64,000 nt of DNA, taken from contig CAVRFM010000006.1 in the NCBI GenBank assembly GCA_963720375.1, positions 1 to 64,000 of the forward strand. Reading direction: 5' to 3'. Every line of letters begins with the position of its first letter. The first letter of the stretch is position 1. The translations under genes were made by a program, and so were the position numbers. Shown piece after piece: positions 8,177 to 17,229 of this stretch. Under the pieces are notes generated by a model. The model had not been told where the DNA came from, did no database searches, and worked only from the letters and a program-made list of their open reading frames with translations. This DNA is from JAPLHP01 sp963720375 (GTDB taxonomy: Bacteria; Chloroflexota; Dehalococcoidia; UBA2247; RBG-13-53-26).

Positions 8177-9967
8177 ATGTCAGAACCCGGAAATATTATG
8201 CGGCTAATCATCGGAGTTCTCCTACTCCCTCTCTTAGTGATGATGCTTCTGCTGATGACTCCTCCTCCCCCTGCCATGGCGGGTACCATTTCTGGCGGCT
8301 TCACCACCCTGACAGCTTCTCCCATGAACATAACTTGTTTTACAGTCGATCCAACAACAGGATTAATGTACGGACAGGGGGATCAGAGTAGCACCAACTA
8401 TTACAGATATGATCCCTCATCAAACCTGTGGTCTACGCTGGCGTCCTGTCCCATCTCCTCGGGGAACAATGGCGGTGCTACCTATATGGATGGCAAAATA
8501 TATAACAGTTATTGCACTCATACCGACATGATGGTATACGATATCGCATCCAACACATGGTCAACAATAGCTGGGGGACTGCAGAGCGGAAACATCGCAA
8601 ATGATGGAACAGATATCTACGTTTCGGCAAATAACTCCTTCAAGAAATGGGATATCAGCGCCAGCCAGTGGGTATCACTCACTGCCACAACCACTCAAGC
8701 CTGGGGTGGCTTACAATACCATAATGGTTATTTCTATTCTCACGCGGGTAATGGATCCACTTCTTTTAAGAGATATAGTGTCGCCACCGATACCTGGGAA
8801 AATCTGACCGCTGTCCCGGGTGGAGCGGTCCTTGGTTCGGCAATATTCGATGCCTACTACTACTGTATGGGCTCGTACGGCGGGACAAACCTGTACTCCT
8901 ATGACCTGGGCGCCGGAGAGTGGAACAACACTCTGACGCTCCCTTTTACCATTAACGACACCTCTATAGTCGTCTACAATAATTCGTTATATATTGTTCA
9001 GGGAGAGGCCGGGACTGGCTTTACAAAGTTCACTCCCAATAATCCTATCCTCTCAAGCATCGAAGGAACTTCAATTGCCTATACCATTGGTGATGGAGCT
9101 GTTGTGATCACCTCAACTATCGTCGGGGCTGATAATGATGACACCAATTTTGAAAGCGGGACCGTTTCGATCACCGGTAATTTCGAAACCGGAAAGGATG
9201 TCTTAGCTTTTGTTGATCAAAACGGTATCTCGGGGAGCTGGAATTCCATAACCGGAGTGCTGACACTCACCGGTTCGGCGACCATTGCCAACTGGAATAC
9301 CGCCTTAAGAAGTGTGACTTACTCCAATAATTCCTTAGCTTCAACAGAAAACACGCGGACCGTTTCTTTTCAGGTTAGAGACGGGGAGCAAAATTCCAAT
9401 GTTCAGACAAGAAGTATCGTTGTTACCGTTGCACCCGCCGTGACGCTGACCTCTACGGCCACCTCTCCCACGAATACCTCGCCTATACCCATGACGGCCA
9501 CCTTCAGCGAGGCGGTCACCGGGTTTGTCATCGGCGATATCACCGTGGGCAATGGCACAGCCGACAACTTCGTGGCCGTGAGCGGCACGGTCTACACCTT
9601 CGATGTGACTCCTTCCGGGCAGGGCGCGGTCACCGTGGATGTGGCTGCCGGCGTGGCCCAGGATGCCGCTCTTAACAACAATACCGCGGCTACTCAGTTC
9701 AGCATTACCTATGACAGCGTGGCCCCCACGGTCACGCTGACCTCTACGGCCACTTCTCCCACCAAGGTCTCGCCCATCCCCATGACGGCCACCTTCAGCG
9801 AGGCGGTCACCGGGTTTGTCATCGACGATATCACCATGGGCAACGGCGCAGCCGGCAACTTCGTGGCAGTGAGCAGCACCGTCTACACCTTCGATGTGAC
9901 TCCTTCCGGGCAGGGCGCGGTCATCTGTCGATGTGGCTGCCGGCGTGGCCCAGGATGCTGCTCTTAA
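8177..9967 (+). CDS. Surface protein with Kelch-like and Ig-like repeats, N-terminal part
   Basis: Secreted or surface protein. ATG 8177 follows AAGGAG by 6 bases and gives a signal peptide (MRLIIGVLLLPLLVMMLLL, then AMA cleavage region). Residues from about 40 to 290 show Kelch-like beta-propeller repeats (YRYDPSSNLWSTL, MVYDIASNTWSTI, FKRYSVATDTWENL, YSYDLGAGEWNN). A cadherin-like segment follows (SITGNFETGKDVLAF, VTYSNNSLASTENTRTVSF), then Big_12-type Ig-like repeats starting at 9440. The frame is lost at about 9922, where one extra base inside repeat 2 changes AVTVDVAAG to AVICRCGCR. The rest is encoded at 9933-11237. An in-frame ATG at 8090 has a weaker ribosome site. Likely adhesion or cell-envelope structure. 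Confidence 0.8.
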   Translation: MSEPGNIMRLIIGVLLLPLLVMMLLLMTPPPPAMAGTISGGFTTLTASPMNITCFTVDPTTGLMYGQGDQSSTNYYRYDPSSNLWSTLASCPISSGNNGGATYMDGKIYNSYCTHTDMMVYDIASNTWSTIAGGLQSGNIANDGTDIYVSANNSFKKWDISASQWVSLTATTTQAWGGLQYHNGYFYSHAGNGSTSFKRYSVATDTWENLTAVPGGAVLGSAIFDAYYYCMGSYGGTNLYSYDLGAGEWNNTLTLPFTINDTSIVVYNNSLYIVQGEAGTGFTKFTPNNPILSSIEGTSIAYTIGDGAVVITSTIVGADNDDTNFESGTVSITGNFETGKDVLAFVDQNGISGSWNSITGVLTLTGSATIANWNTALRSVTYSNNSLASTENTRTVSFQVRDGEQNSNVQTRSIVVTVAPAVTLTSTATSPTNTSPIPMTATFSEAVTGFVIGDITVGNGTADNFVAVSGTVYTFDVTPSGQGAVTVDVAAGVAQDAALNNNTAATQFSITYDSVAPTVTLTSTATSPTKVSPIPMTATFSEAVTGFVIDDITMGNGAAGNFVAVSSTVYTFDVTPSGQGAVICRCGCRRGPGCCS

Positions 9968-10880
9968 CCCCAATACCGCCGCTACCCAGTTCAGCATTAC
10001 CTATGACAGCACCTCACCCACAGTGACGCTGACCTCTACGGCTTCTTCACCCACCAAGACCTCGCCCATCCCCATGACGGCCACCTTCAGCGAAGCGGTC
10101 ACCGGCTTTGTCATCGGCGATATCACCGTGGGCAACGGCACTGCCTCTAACTTCGTGGCGGTGAGCGCCACCATCTACACCTTCGATGTCACTCCCTCCG
10201 GGCAGGGCGCAGTCACCGTGGATGTAGCTGCCGGCGTGGCCCAGGATGCCGCTCTTAACAACAATACCGCGGCCACTCAGTTCAGCATTACCTATGACAG
10301 CACCTCACCCACCGTGACGCTGACCTCTACGGCTTCTTCACCCACCAAGACCTCGCCCATCCCCATGACGGCCACCTTCAGCGAGGCGGTCACCGGGTTT
10401 GTCATCGGCGATATCACCGTGGGCAACGGCACTGCCTCCAACTTCGTGGCGGTGAGCGCCACCATCTACACCTTCGACGTCACTCCCTCCGGGCAGGGCG
10501 CAGTCACCGTGGATGTAGCTGCCGGCGTGGCCCAGGATGCCGCTCTTAACAACAATACCGCGGCCACCCAGTTCAGCATTACCTATGACAGCACCTCACC
10601 CACCGTGACGCTGACCTCTACGGCTTCTTCACCCACCAAGACCTCGCCTATCCCCATGACGGCCACCTTCAGCGAGGCGGTCACCGGGTTTGTCATCGAC
10701 GATATCACCGTGGGCAACGGCACTGCCTCCAACTTCGTGGCGGTGAGCGCCACCGTCTACACCTTCGATGTCACTCCCTCCGGGCAGGGCGCGGTGACTG
10801 TGGATGTAGCTGCCGGCGTGGCCCAGGATGCCGCTCTTAACAACAATACCGCGGCCACCCAGTTCAGCATTACCTATGAC
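9440..10880 (+). repeat. Five 291-bp tandem Ig-like repeats
   Basis: Five head-to-tail units beginning at 9440, 9731, 10023, 10314 and 10605. The period is 291 bases (97 codons), except one 292-base step that marks the frameshift. Each encodes VTLTSTA[S/T]SPT..SPIPMT through ..AATQFSITYD. Units 3-5 are almost identical at the DNA level; units 1 and 2 differ more. This fits recent unit duplication or gene conversion, and is also a place where assemblies collapse. Confidence 0.9.
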
Positions 10881-11237
10881 AATCTCCCGACCATAACTTC
10901 CTTCACGGCGACCTCGACTGACGAGGGCGATGTGGTGATCATCACCGGCACCGACTTCACCGGGGCAACGGCAGTCAAGTTTGGGGACACGGATGCCTTA
11001 AGCTTCACTGTCGATTCGGACACCCAGATCACCGCTGTGGTAGGCCATGGTAGCAGCGGGAAGATAACCGTGACCACTGATGGCGGCACTGCCACCTACG
11101 CCGACGACTACACCTCACCTGCATCACCTGCAAGACCAGTCAACTGGTGGGTGATTGGCAGCATCATTGGCGGGGTCATTCTGATCGGTGCGATTGCATG
11201 GTGGCTGATGGTCTTGCGCCCCCGCAGAGCAGGATGA
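9933..11237 (+). CDS. Surface protein, C-terminal part (Ig-like, TIG, membrane anchor)
   Basis: Continuation of the protein begun at 8177 after a one-base frameshift; its apparent start codon is internal. It contains the end of repeat 2 and repeats 3-5 of the Big_12-like domain. Next is an IPT/TIG domain (PTITSFTATSTDEGDVVI, ITGTDFTGATAVKFG, VTTDGGTATYADDY), then a short Pro-rich spacer and one transmembrane helix (WWVIGSIIGGVILIGAIAWW) with the Arg-rich tail VLRPRRAG. That end resembles a cytoplasmic-membrane anchor rather than an LPXTG signal, which suits a single-membrane cell. Confidence 0.82.
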   Translation: MAAGVAQDAALNPNTAATQFSITYDSTSPTVTLTSTASSPTKTSPIPMTATFSEAVTGFVIGDITVGNGTASNFVAVSATIYTFDVTPSGQGAVTVDVAAGVAQDAALNNNTAATQFSITYDSTSPTVTLTSTASSPTKTSPIPMTATFSEAVTGFVIGDITVGNGTASNFVAVSATIYTFDVTPSGQGAVTVDVAAGVAQDAALNNNTAATQFSITYDSTSPTVTLTSTASSPTKTSPIPMTATFSEAVTGFVIDDITVGNGTASNFVAVSATVYTFDVTPSGQGAVTVDVAAGVAQDAALNNNTAATQFSITYDNLPTITSFTATSTDEGDVVIITGTDFTGATAVKFGDTDALSFTVDSDTQITAVVGHGSSGKITVTTDGGTATYADDYTSPASPARPVNWWVIGSIIGGVILIGAIAWWLMVLRPRRAG

Positions 11238-11483
11238 ACGTCGCCCAGCCTTACCGAAGAGATCGGCACAAGGGAGTGGAGCACTGATTGAGAGCTCTAT
11301 TGGGGTATCCTGGGTATTCCGCTGCGTCGCTGCAGCCAGTCTGGCAGGTATGGTGGTATTCAACGTGTTTATGCGGAGGATGTCCCGCTAGGATCGCGTC
11401 AGGTCATTATCTGCTGATTCGCCAAGTTCCGTGAGTGCCAGGTCCCCGGAAGCTGTCTACTATGTCCACACTGTTGTCATTGC

Positions 11484-12543
11484 TGTAAGTGTTACGTAAT
11501 TCGAGGACAGAATTCAATGAATTGTGCCGGTGTTTTGCCTCCCAGTGCTTGATGCGGACGGTGGTGGTTATAGTAGACCAGGTACTGCATGAGCTCATCT
11601 TTGAATTGCTCGATCGAGTCAAAGGTTGTTTCATGCAAGAGATCCTCTTCAAGAGTTCTCCAAAAGCGCTCCACCTTGCCGTTGGCCTGAGGACGATACG
11701 GTCGGGTGTAGCGGTGAGTAATGCCCAGTTCTGTGAGCATGCGTTCAAATGGATGCGAGGCCTTCTGCTTGGAATCGCGGGTGCCCACCTCAGGACCATT
11801 ATCTGTGAGCACTTCTTTGAACCGGAGTGTATAGCGGTCAGCCAGGATGTTCAGACAGCGTAGAGCGGCAAACATCACAGTGAGTGCCTTGATATCATCG
11901 ACCACCTCAGCCCAAGCCACGCGCGTGCAGGAGTCGATGACACAGACCAGGTAACGCCGCTTGCTCTCGTTCAGGACGAGGCATTTGGAGAGATGATGGC
12001 AGTCGACATGTGCCAACTCCCCAGCTTTCTCCTTGATTATGGTGCGTTTGGCTTCTTTCATGACGGGTCGTAATCGGTTCAACCCCTGGCGCTTGAGGAT
12101 GGTGTACACCCCTGATGGCGAGGGTGTCAACTCACCTAGCTTTGGCCTGAGGACACTCACGATCTCATAGCGGTTCATCCCCCTCTCGCGCAGTGTCCTG
12201 ACCTGCTCCTCAACAAGGTCGGGAGCTCGGCGGGTTTTCCATTTGGGTCCCCGTTTACGCGGTAGCAGATCCTCCTCTTTCCCACTGTGAAGATAGCGAT
12301 TGTAATATTTGCGGAAGCTCCTCCGGTCTGTGTCGTGGAAGGCATAGAACTCCTGGGCAAAGCGAAACCGTGGGTGCTTCCCAGCCTTGACCAATTCATA
12401 CTCCCGAATCAGGAATCGGTACTTCTGAAGGTAGTTCCTCTTAATGGTCTCATCTTGACTGTTGTTCCTCATCGACGAAAAGCCTCCTTCCCAGCACATG
12501 CTGGTTAGTAGCATTTTCGTCCCCGAAATATGTAACATCTACA
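11484..12543 (-). mobile_element. IS481-like insertion sequence, copy 1
   Basis: 1060-base element. Inverted ends follow TGTARRTGTTACRTAWTTCG (TGTAAGTGTTACGTAATTCG at 11484 and, on the other strand, TGTAGATGTTACATATTTCG from 12543). It is flanked by the 5-base direct repeat ATTGC at 11479-11483 and 12544-12548. Without the element the target reads TGTC-ATTGC-GAGGAGGCC, a member of the common CTCGCAATGACA repeat. Same length, same ends and apparently identical to the copy at 52001-53060, in opposite orientation. Confidence 0.93.
11492..12472 (-). CDS. IS481-type DDE transposase
   Basis: 326-residue transposase. The N-terminal half has helix-turn-helix DNA-binding regions (RRSFRKYYNRYL, RGMNRYEIVSVLRP). 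The C-terminal half is an rve integrase core with the acidic triad in HVDCHHL, LTDNGPEV and NGKVERFWRTLEEDL, and ends near YNHHRPHQALGGKTPAQF. The ATG at 12472 has GGAAGGAGG upstream. A longer in-frame start at 12538 lies inside the terminal inverted repeat and is less likely. The gene looks intact. Confidence 0.93.
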   Translation of the reverse strand: MRNNSQDETIKRNYLQKYRFLIREYELVKAGKHPRFRFAQEFYAFHDTDRRSFRKYYNRYLHSGKEEDLLPRKRGPKWKTRRAPDLVEEQVRTLRERGMNRYEIVSVLRPKLGELTPSPSGVYTILKRQGLNRLRPVMKEAKRTIIKEKAGELAHVDCHHLSKCLVLNESKRRYLVCVIDSCTRVAWAEVVDDIKALTVMFAALRCLNILADRYTLRFKEVLTDNGPEVGTRDSKQKASHPFERMLTELGITHRYTRPYRPQANGKVERFWRTLEEDLLHETTFDSIEQFKDELMQYLVYYNHHRPHQALGGKTPAQFIEFCPRIT

Positions 12544-12686
12544 ATTGCGAGGAGGCCTTCATCAGAAGGACGACGAAGCAATCTCGGGGTGGTGCTTCTT
12601 CACCGGAAGCTGATTCTTATGCAGTCAAGAAGGGTTTGCCCTTTGACTTTACGGTGTGATATACTTTCCCAAAATTGAATAAGAGA

Positions 12687-12852
12687 CGCAGGGGTGCCCC
12701 GACGGTGACTAGGGGCTTAATTGGGTAGCAAGTCCGGTGAGATTCCGGAGCAGGCCCGCCTGCTGTAACTCGCCTTAGGCGAGAAGCCAGAACGCCCACC
12801 CCTATCCGTCCTGAAGCCTCCGCTGGGAAAGGGGGTGGGACTATGACCCGGG
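12687..12852 (+). ncRNA. Cobalamin (AdoCbl) riboswitch
   Basis: Leader RNA of the B12 operon. The conserved core reads GCAAGTCCGGTGAGATTCCG, then GAGCAGGCCCGCCTGCTGTAAC at 12728-12769. The B12 box region GAAGCCAGAACGCCCACCCC is at 12783-12802. A later GGGGGTGGGACTATG can pair with CCCACCCC. A possible promoter TTGCCC...TATACT lies at 12636-12665. An intrinsic terminator follows directly, so cobalamin binding probably ends transcription before btuF. Confidence 0.92.
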
Positions 12853-12861
12853 CACCGTGAT

Positions 12862-12899
12862 AATCCCCTTGGCCTTCCGGACAAGGGGATTTATTTTTT
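12862..12899 (+). terminator. Riboswitch-controlled intrinsic terminator
   Basis: Ten-base-pair stem AATCCCCTTG / CAAGGGGATT (12862-12871 with 12882-12891), a 10-base loop and a T-rich tail TATTTTTTC. It lies between the cobalamin riboswitch and the btuF start, as expected of the expression platform. Confidence 0.88.
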
Positions 12900-12928
12900 C
12901 CGGTTTCCAAGCTATTGAGGAGGTTCAA

Positions 12929-13843
12929 TTGAAGAGATTAATTTCTATTCTATTTTTATTTCTGTTGCTGCTTATAGCGCTTCCTGCATCGGCTTTGAGA
13001 TGTGGCTCTGAGCCAACGGCCATCACTGCCGTGGACGATGCGTCGAGAGAGGTCCACATTGCACAAACGCCCCAGAGGGTGGTCTCTCTGGCACCCAGCA
13101 TCACGGAGATCCTCTTTGCTGCCGGTCTTGGCGATAAGGTGGTTGGCGTCACTGACGACTGCGACTACCCTGATGCAGCCAAGGCCAAGCCTAAAGTCGG
13201 CGGGTATTTCACTACCAGCCTGGAGGAGATCCTGGATAAGAACCCGGACCTCATCCTGACGGACGGCTATGATCCGGTGACGCAGCAGCTTGAGGGGTTG
13301 GACATCCCCGTGCTCGTTCTTCAGCCGAATGACATCGACGGTATCTTCAAGGACATCAATCTGGTGGGCAAGGTGATGAACAAGGAAAAGGAGGCAGCCA
13401 GTCTGGTGGACAGCCTCCAACAACGGCTGGACAAAGTGGCTGAAATTAAAGCCGGCGCAACCGGCAGTCCGACTGTGTTTTACGAAATAGATGCTACCGA
13501 CCCGACCAAGCCCTGGACTGCAGGGCCGGGCTCGTTTGCGGATATCCTGATTTCCCTGGCGGGTGGCAGCAACATCGTCACGGGGGGCGGGAGCTGGCTG
13601 CAAATCAGCCTTGAGGACCTGCTCTCTGCCGACCCGGATATCATCATCCTGGGCGACTACCCCTATGTGACTCCGGAGCAGGTGGAGGCGAGAAGTGGCG
13701 TCTGGCAGGATCTGACGGCAGTCAAGCTGGGAAAGGTCTATGCAGTCAGCGACCCCAGCCTGACCAGCCGCCCCGGGCCCCGCATCATCGATGGGCTGGA
13801 GGAGATTGCCAGAATGATCCACCCTGAGTTGTTCCCTTCCTAG
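12929..13843 (+). CDS. btuF: Corrinoid ABC-transporter binding protein
   Basis: Periplasmic-type substrate-binding protein of the BtuF/FecB class, about 304 residues. TTG 12929 follows GAGGAGG by 5 bases and yields a signal peptide (KRLISILFLFLLLLIALPASA). The fold is recognisable from RVVSLAPSITEILFAAGLGD, VVGVTDDCDYP, KPKVGGYFTTSLEEIL and NPDLILTDG in lobe 1, and AGGSNI, LEDLLSADPDIIILGDYP in lobe 2. An upstream ATG at 12857 would place the start within the terminator and is rejected. First gene after the riboswitch; the matching permease and ATPase (btuC, btuD) are not next to it. Confidence 0.88.
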   Translation: MKRLISILFLFLLLLIALPASALRCGSEPTAITAVDDASREVHIAQTPQRVVSLAPSITEILFAAGLGDKVVGVTDDCDYPDAAKAKPKVGGYFTTSLEEILDKNPDLILTDGYDPVTQQLEGLDIPVLVLQPNDIDGIFKDINLVGKVMNKEKEAASLVDSLQQRLDKVAEIKAGATGSPTVFYEIDATDPTKPWTAGPGSFADILISLAGGSNIVTGGGSWLQISLEDLLSADPDIIILGDYPYVTPEQVEARSGVWQDLTAVKLGKVYAVSDPSLTSRPGPRIIDGLEEIARMIHPELFPS

Positions 13844-13870
13844 CTGACCATGAAAAGGGGAGTTGATGCG

Positions 13871-14950
13871 ATGAAAAGACAAAGTGAAGAAGTGATCCGG
13901 AATACGGTCAATGCCATAGCACCGCTGGATGAGGCAGCGATGGCGCAAGCCGGGGCCAGGCAGGACCAACTTACCAAACCGAGGGGAAGCCTGGGCAGGC
14001 TGGAGGAGCTGTCCATCCGGATGGCCGGCATCAGACGGGAGGCGGTACCACGCCTGGCCCGGAAGGTGATCATCACCATGGCCGGTGATCATGGTGTGGC
14101 CGCCGAGGGTGTAAGCGCCTACCCCCGGGAGGTAACGGCCCAGATGGTTTACAACTTCCTGCAGGGGGGTGCCGCCATAAATGTGCTGGCGCGCTGCATC
14201 GGAGCCAGGATCGTGGTGGTGGATATGGGGGTGGCAGCATCTCTGGCCCCTCATCCACAGCTGATCTTGAAGAAGGTGGGGCCCGGGACGGCCGATATGG
14301 CCAGAGGCCCGGCCATGAGCCGGGAGCAGGCGCTCCAGGCTATCCGGGCCGGCATCGAAGTGTTCGAGGAGGAACTCGGCAAAGGACTGGACATCGTTGG
14401 CACCGGTGATATGGGCATCGGCAACACCACTCCCTCCAGTGCCATCTGCGCCGTTATAACCGGAGAGCCTGTGGAGGGTGTCACCGGCAGGGGAACCGGT
14501 GTGGATGACGTCCAGCTTTCCCATAAGATAGCGGTGATAAAACAGGCCATCCTGGTAAACCGCCCTGACCCCAAAGACCCGCTGGACGTGCTGAGCAAGG
14601 TGGGTGGCTTTGAGATCGGGGGGTTGGCCGGGGTCATGTTGGGTGCTGCAGCACACCGCATCCCGGTGGTCATCGATGGTTTCATCTCAGGGGCAGCCGC
14701 CCTGATCGCCACCGGGCTGTGCCCGGAGCTGAAAAACTATCTCATCGCCTCCCATGTCTCGGTAGAGGCGGGGCATCAGGCTATCCTCCGCCATATGGGA
14801 CTCAAGCCTTTGCTTGACCTGGACATGAGGCTGGGAGAGGGTACGGGTGCGGCGCTCGGCATCTTCCTGGCTGAAGCAGCCGCCAGGACGCTGGCGGAGA
14901 TGGCTACCTTTGCCGAGGCCGGCGTCTCAGAGAAAGAGGAGAACGGCTAA
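13871..14950 (+). CDS. cobT: Nicotinate-nucleotide:DMB phosphoribosyltransferase
   Basis: CobT, which activates the lower-ligand base (5,6-dimethylbenzimidazole or similar) to alpha-ribazole phosphate. About 359 residues, the usual length. Landmarks are KPRGSLGRLEELSIRMAGI, TMAGDHGVAAEGVSAYP, NFLQGGAAINVLAR, GTGDMGIGNTTPSSAI and the C-terminal LGEGTGAALG with the catalytic Glu. ATG 13871 with GGGGAG upstream is preferred to ATG 13850. Second gene of the riboswitch operon; the next gene starts directly at its stop. Confidence 0.95.
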   Translation: MKRQSEEVIRNTVNAIAPLDEAAMAQAGARQDQLTKPRGSLGRLEELSIRMAGIRREAVPRLARKVIITMAGDHGVAAEGVSAYPREVTAQMVYNFLQGGAAINVLARCIGARIVVVDMGVAASLAPHPQLILKKVGPGTADMARGPAMSREQALQAIRAGIEVFEEELGKGLDIVGTGDMGIGNTTPSSAICAVITGEPVEGVTGRGTGVDDVQLSHKIAVIKQAILVNRPDPKDPLDVLSKVGGFEIGGLAGVMLGAAAHRIPVVIDGFISGAAALIATGLCPELKNYLIASHVSVEAGHQAILRHMGLKPLLDLDMRLGEGTGAALGIFLAEAAARTLAEMATFAEAGVSEKEENG

Positions 14951-15695
14951 GTGGGCTTTTTCACAGCTTTGAGGTTCCTCACCGTGATACCGCTGCCGTC
15001 ACGTCTGCAGGCAGATCCCGGAGAAGGTGGGCCGCTCCCTGGGTTACTTCCCCCTGGTGGGACTCCTCCTGGGGCTGCTCATCATGGGGCTGGACCGCGG
15101 GCTGGGACGGGTGCTGCCCGTTTCCGTGGTCAGCGGCCTTCTGGTGGTAACCCTGGTGCTGGTCACAGGAGCGATGCACCTCGACGGCTTCATCGATACC
15201 TGCGACGGCCTTGTTGCCGGCAGAACACCCCAGCAGAGATGGGAGATAATGCGGGACAGCAGGGTGGGAGCCTTCGGCGTGGTGGGGGCCTGCTGCCTTC
15301 TGCTGCTGAAGTACGTTTCACTGGCAGGACTGCCGGAATCATCGAGGATGGGAGCGCTGGTGCTCATGCCCGTCCTGGGCCGCTGGGCAGTCGTCTGCTC
15401 CATATCCGCCTTCCCCTATGCCAGACCCGAGGGTTTGGGCAAGGCGTTCAAGGACGGAGCAACCTGGTGGGGGGTGGCCCTGGCTACCATCATCGCCCTG
15501 GCCGCCTCCGTGGGATTCCTGCATCTCCAGGGACTGGCAATCATGTTCGGGGTAGGACTGGTGACCTTGATACTGTCTCTCATTCTGAAACGCAAGTTCG
15601 CCGGACTTACCGGCGATAGCTATGGCGCTGTCATTGAGGTTGCAGAGGTAACCGCCGTTATTCTGGCTATCGCTATCCCTTCATGGAGTTGGTGA
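14951..15695 (+). CDS. cobS: Cobalamin synthase (frameshifted)
   Basis: Adenosylcobinamide-GDP ribazoletransferase, a multi-pass membrane enzyme joining alpha-ribazole to AdoCbi-GDP. A GTG start at 14951 directly abuts the cobT stop and encodes FFTALRFLTVIPLPSRLQAD. The frame then shifts by one base in GATCCCGGAG (about 14999) and resumes as GRSLGYFPLVGLLLGLL. The family motif HLDGFIDTCDGL (metal-binding DxxxD) is intact, and the end is at 15695. Removing one C restores a normal protein of about 247 residues. Likely sequencing error. Confidence 0.88.
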
Positions 15696-15699
15696 AACT

Positions 15700-16305
15700 G
15701 TGACCAGACTGATGTTGGTGAGGCATGGGGAGGTTGACGCGGACATGAGCCGCTACTGGGGGCACACAGACGTTCCCCTGAGTGTCGAGGGGCTGAAGCA
15801 GGCCGATAACCTCTGCCGCCGCCTGGCGAAGGAGAAGGTTGATGCCGTTTACTCCAGCGACCTCAGGCGGGCAGTGGATACTGCCGCCGTCATTGCCATG
15901 CCCCACCGGCTGCCTGTGGTGACTTGCCCCGAGCTTCGCGAGATCAACTTCGGGCGGTGCGAAGGCATGACCTTTGCCGAGGTGAAGGAGCATTATCCGG
16001 AAGCGGAAAAACTCTGGCTGGGTGCTGACCCTGAGCTCGGTTTTCCGGGCGGGGAGAGCCTGAGGACCCTGGCTGAAAGGGTTCAGACTTTTGCTGCAAG
16101 GCTGCGTTCTCATCAGGCAGATGCGGTGCTGGTGGTGGCTCACGGCGGCCCGCTGCGGGTGCTCATCTGCCGTCTGACGGGGCTCGATCTGTCCTGCTGG
16201 CAGCAAATCCAAATTGAGCGGGCATCCCTCTCCATCATGGAAATCGATACCTGTGGAAGAGTGATCCATTTCTTGAATGACGTTTCTCATTTACAAAGGA
16301 GGTAG
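15700..16305 (+). CDS. cobC: Alpha-ribazole phosphatase
   Basis: Histidine phosphatase of 201 residues with the RHGE catalytic motif (MLVRHGEVDADMSRYWGHTD), SSDLRRAVDTA, the Glu-containing ELREINFGRCEGMTF and the second His in VVAHGGPLRVL. In this operon it is best read as CobC, which removes the 5' phosphate of alpha-ribazole phosphate or cobalamin phosphate. GTG start 4 bases after the cobS stop. Confidence 0.88.
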   Translation: MTRLMLVRHGEVDADMSRYWGHTDVPLSVEGLKQADNLCRRLAKEKVDAVYSSDLRRAVDTAAVIAMPHRLPVVTCPELREINFGRCEGMTFAEVKEHYPEAEKLWLGADPELGFPGGESLRTLAERVQTFAARLRSHQADAVLVVAHGGPLRVLICRLTGLDLSCWQQIQIERASLSIMEIDTCGRVIHFLNDVSHLQRR

Positions 16306-16313
16306 GAAATAAA

Positions 16314-16997
16314 ATGACTGAAGCTATCAGCTCCTGGAGCGGCGGAAAGGACAGCTGCTTTGCCTGTTACCTGGCCCTGGCGCAGGGCTACAAAGTCACT
16401 CATCTGGTCAACTTCATATCCCGGGAATTCCGGAGGGTCTCCTTCCACGGCACCCGGGCCCGCCTGATCCACCGGCAGGCGGAGTTGATCGGTATTCCTC
16501 TGGCCCAATACGCGATCCCGCCGGATATGGCCCTTTATGAACAGACATTCAAGAAGACCGTGTCTGCCCTGAAGCGCCGTGGTGCCGAGGCCATGGTCTT
16601 CGGCGATATCTATCTTCAGGAGCACCGGGACTGGGTGGAGAGAGTCTGTGCCGAGGTAGGTCTTACCCCCGTATTGCCCCTGTGGAACAGGGAAACGGAA
16701 GGTATCATGAAGGAGTTCATCGGGGCAGGCTTCGAGGCAGCGGTGATCTCAGCCAAGGCGGACATCTTCGGTGAAGAATGGTTAGGGCGGAGGATAGACC
16801 ATAGCTTCCTCACTGACGTGAAGCATCTGGCTCAGACGAAGGATGTTGACATCTGTGGCGAGAAGGGAGAATATCACACCGTCGTGCTGGATGGCCCCCT
16901 GTTTGGGAAGCGGATACAGCCGACTTATGGCGAGAGGGTGCAGCGTGACGGCTACTGGTTCCTTGACATACCCCGGTCCAGGGTCAAGCCCAAGTGA
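16314..16997 (+). CDS. Dph6-like ATP pyrophosphatase
   Basis: 227-residue PP-loop ATPase with the signature SSWSGGKDSCFACYLAL at the N-terminus, and VFGDIYLQEHRDWVERVC and GEKGEYHT further on, as in the diphthine-ammonia ligase family. Bacteria lack diphthamide, so it must amidate or adenylate another substrate. Its place between cobC and cobU suggests corrinoid amidation or salvage, but that is inference from position. Good ribosome site (AAAGGAGGT) upstream. Confidence 0.8.
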   Translation: MTEAISSWSGGKDSCFACYLALAQGYKVTHLVNFISREFRRVSFHGTRARLIHRQAELIGIPLAQYAIPPDMALYEQTFKKTVSALKRRGAEAMVFGDIYLQEHRDWVERVCAEVGLTPVLPLWNRETEGIMKEFIGAGFEAAVISAKADIFGEEWLGRRIDHSFLTDVKHLAQTKDVDICGEKGEYHTVVLDGPLFGKRIQPTYGERVQRDGYWFLDIPRSRVKPK

Positions 16998-17182
16998 CAC
17001 GCGCCAAATCCGTGGATTCTCACAGTGGGTGTCAGTTCCCATACCACGCGGTTGGGTGTCATCCTTCTGCAGAAGGACGACCGCAGTGTGGGTGTCAGGT
17101 CCCCGACCTGACCCATATGTCATTCCCGCGCATGCTATCATGTCATTGCGAGGCGCGCAAGCGAGGAATCCAGTGTCTGTAG

Positions 17183-17202
17183 GGGCGCTTCGCGAAGCGC
17201 CC
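17183..17202. repeat. Family-1 palindrome inside the cob operon
   Basis: GGGCGCTTCGCGAAGCGCCC, a perfect palindrome in the 232-base gap before cobU. The gap also holds TGTCATTGCGAGGCGCGCAA (17131-17150), an intact form of the repeat that the IS element targets elsewhere. Confidence 0.85.
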
Positions 17203-17229
17203 TCAAAGAAAGGCGTAGAATGAGTTCAG

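Noticed and set aside
9440..10880. CRISPR-like or non-coding tandem repeat
   Set aside because: The period of 291 bases is a whole number of codons and encodes Ig-like domains.
12956..14656. 566-codon open frame on the minus strand
   Set aside because: Antisense shadow of btuF and cobT, with low-complexity His/Gly-rich translation and no family.
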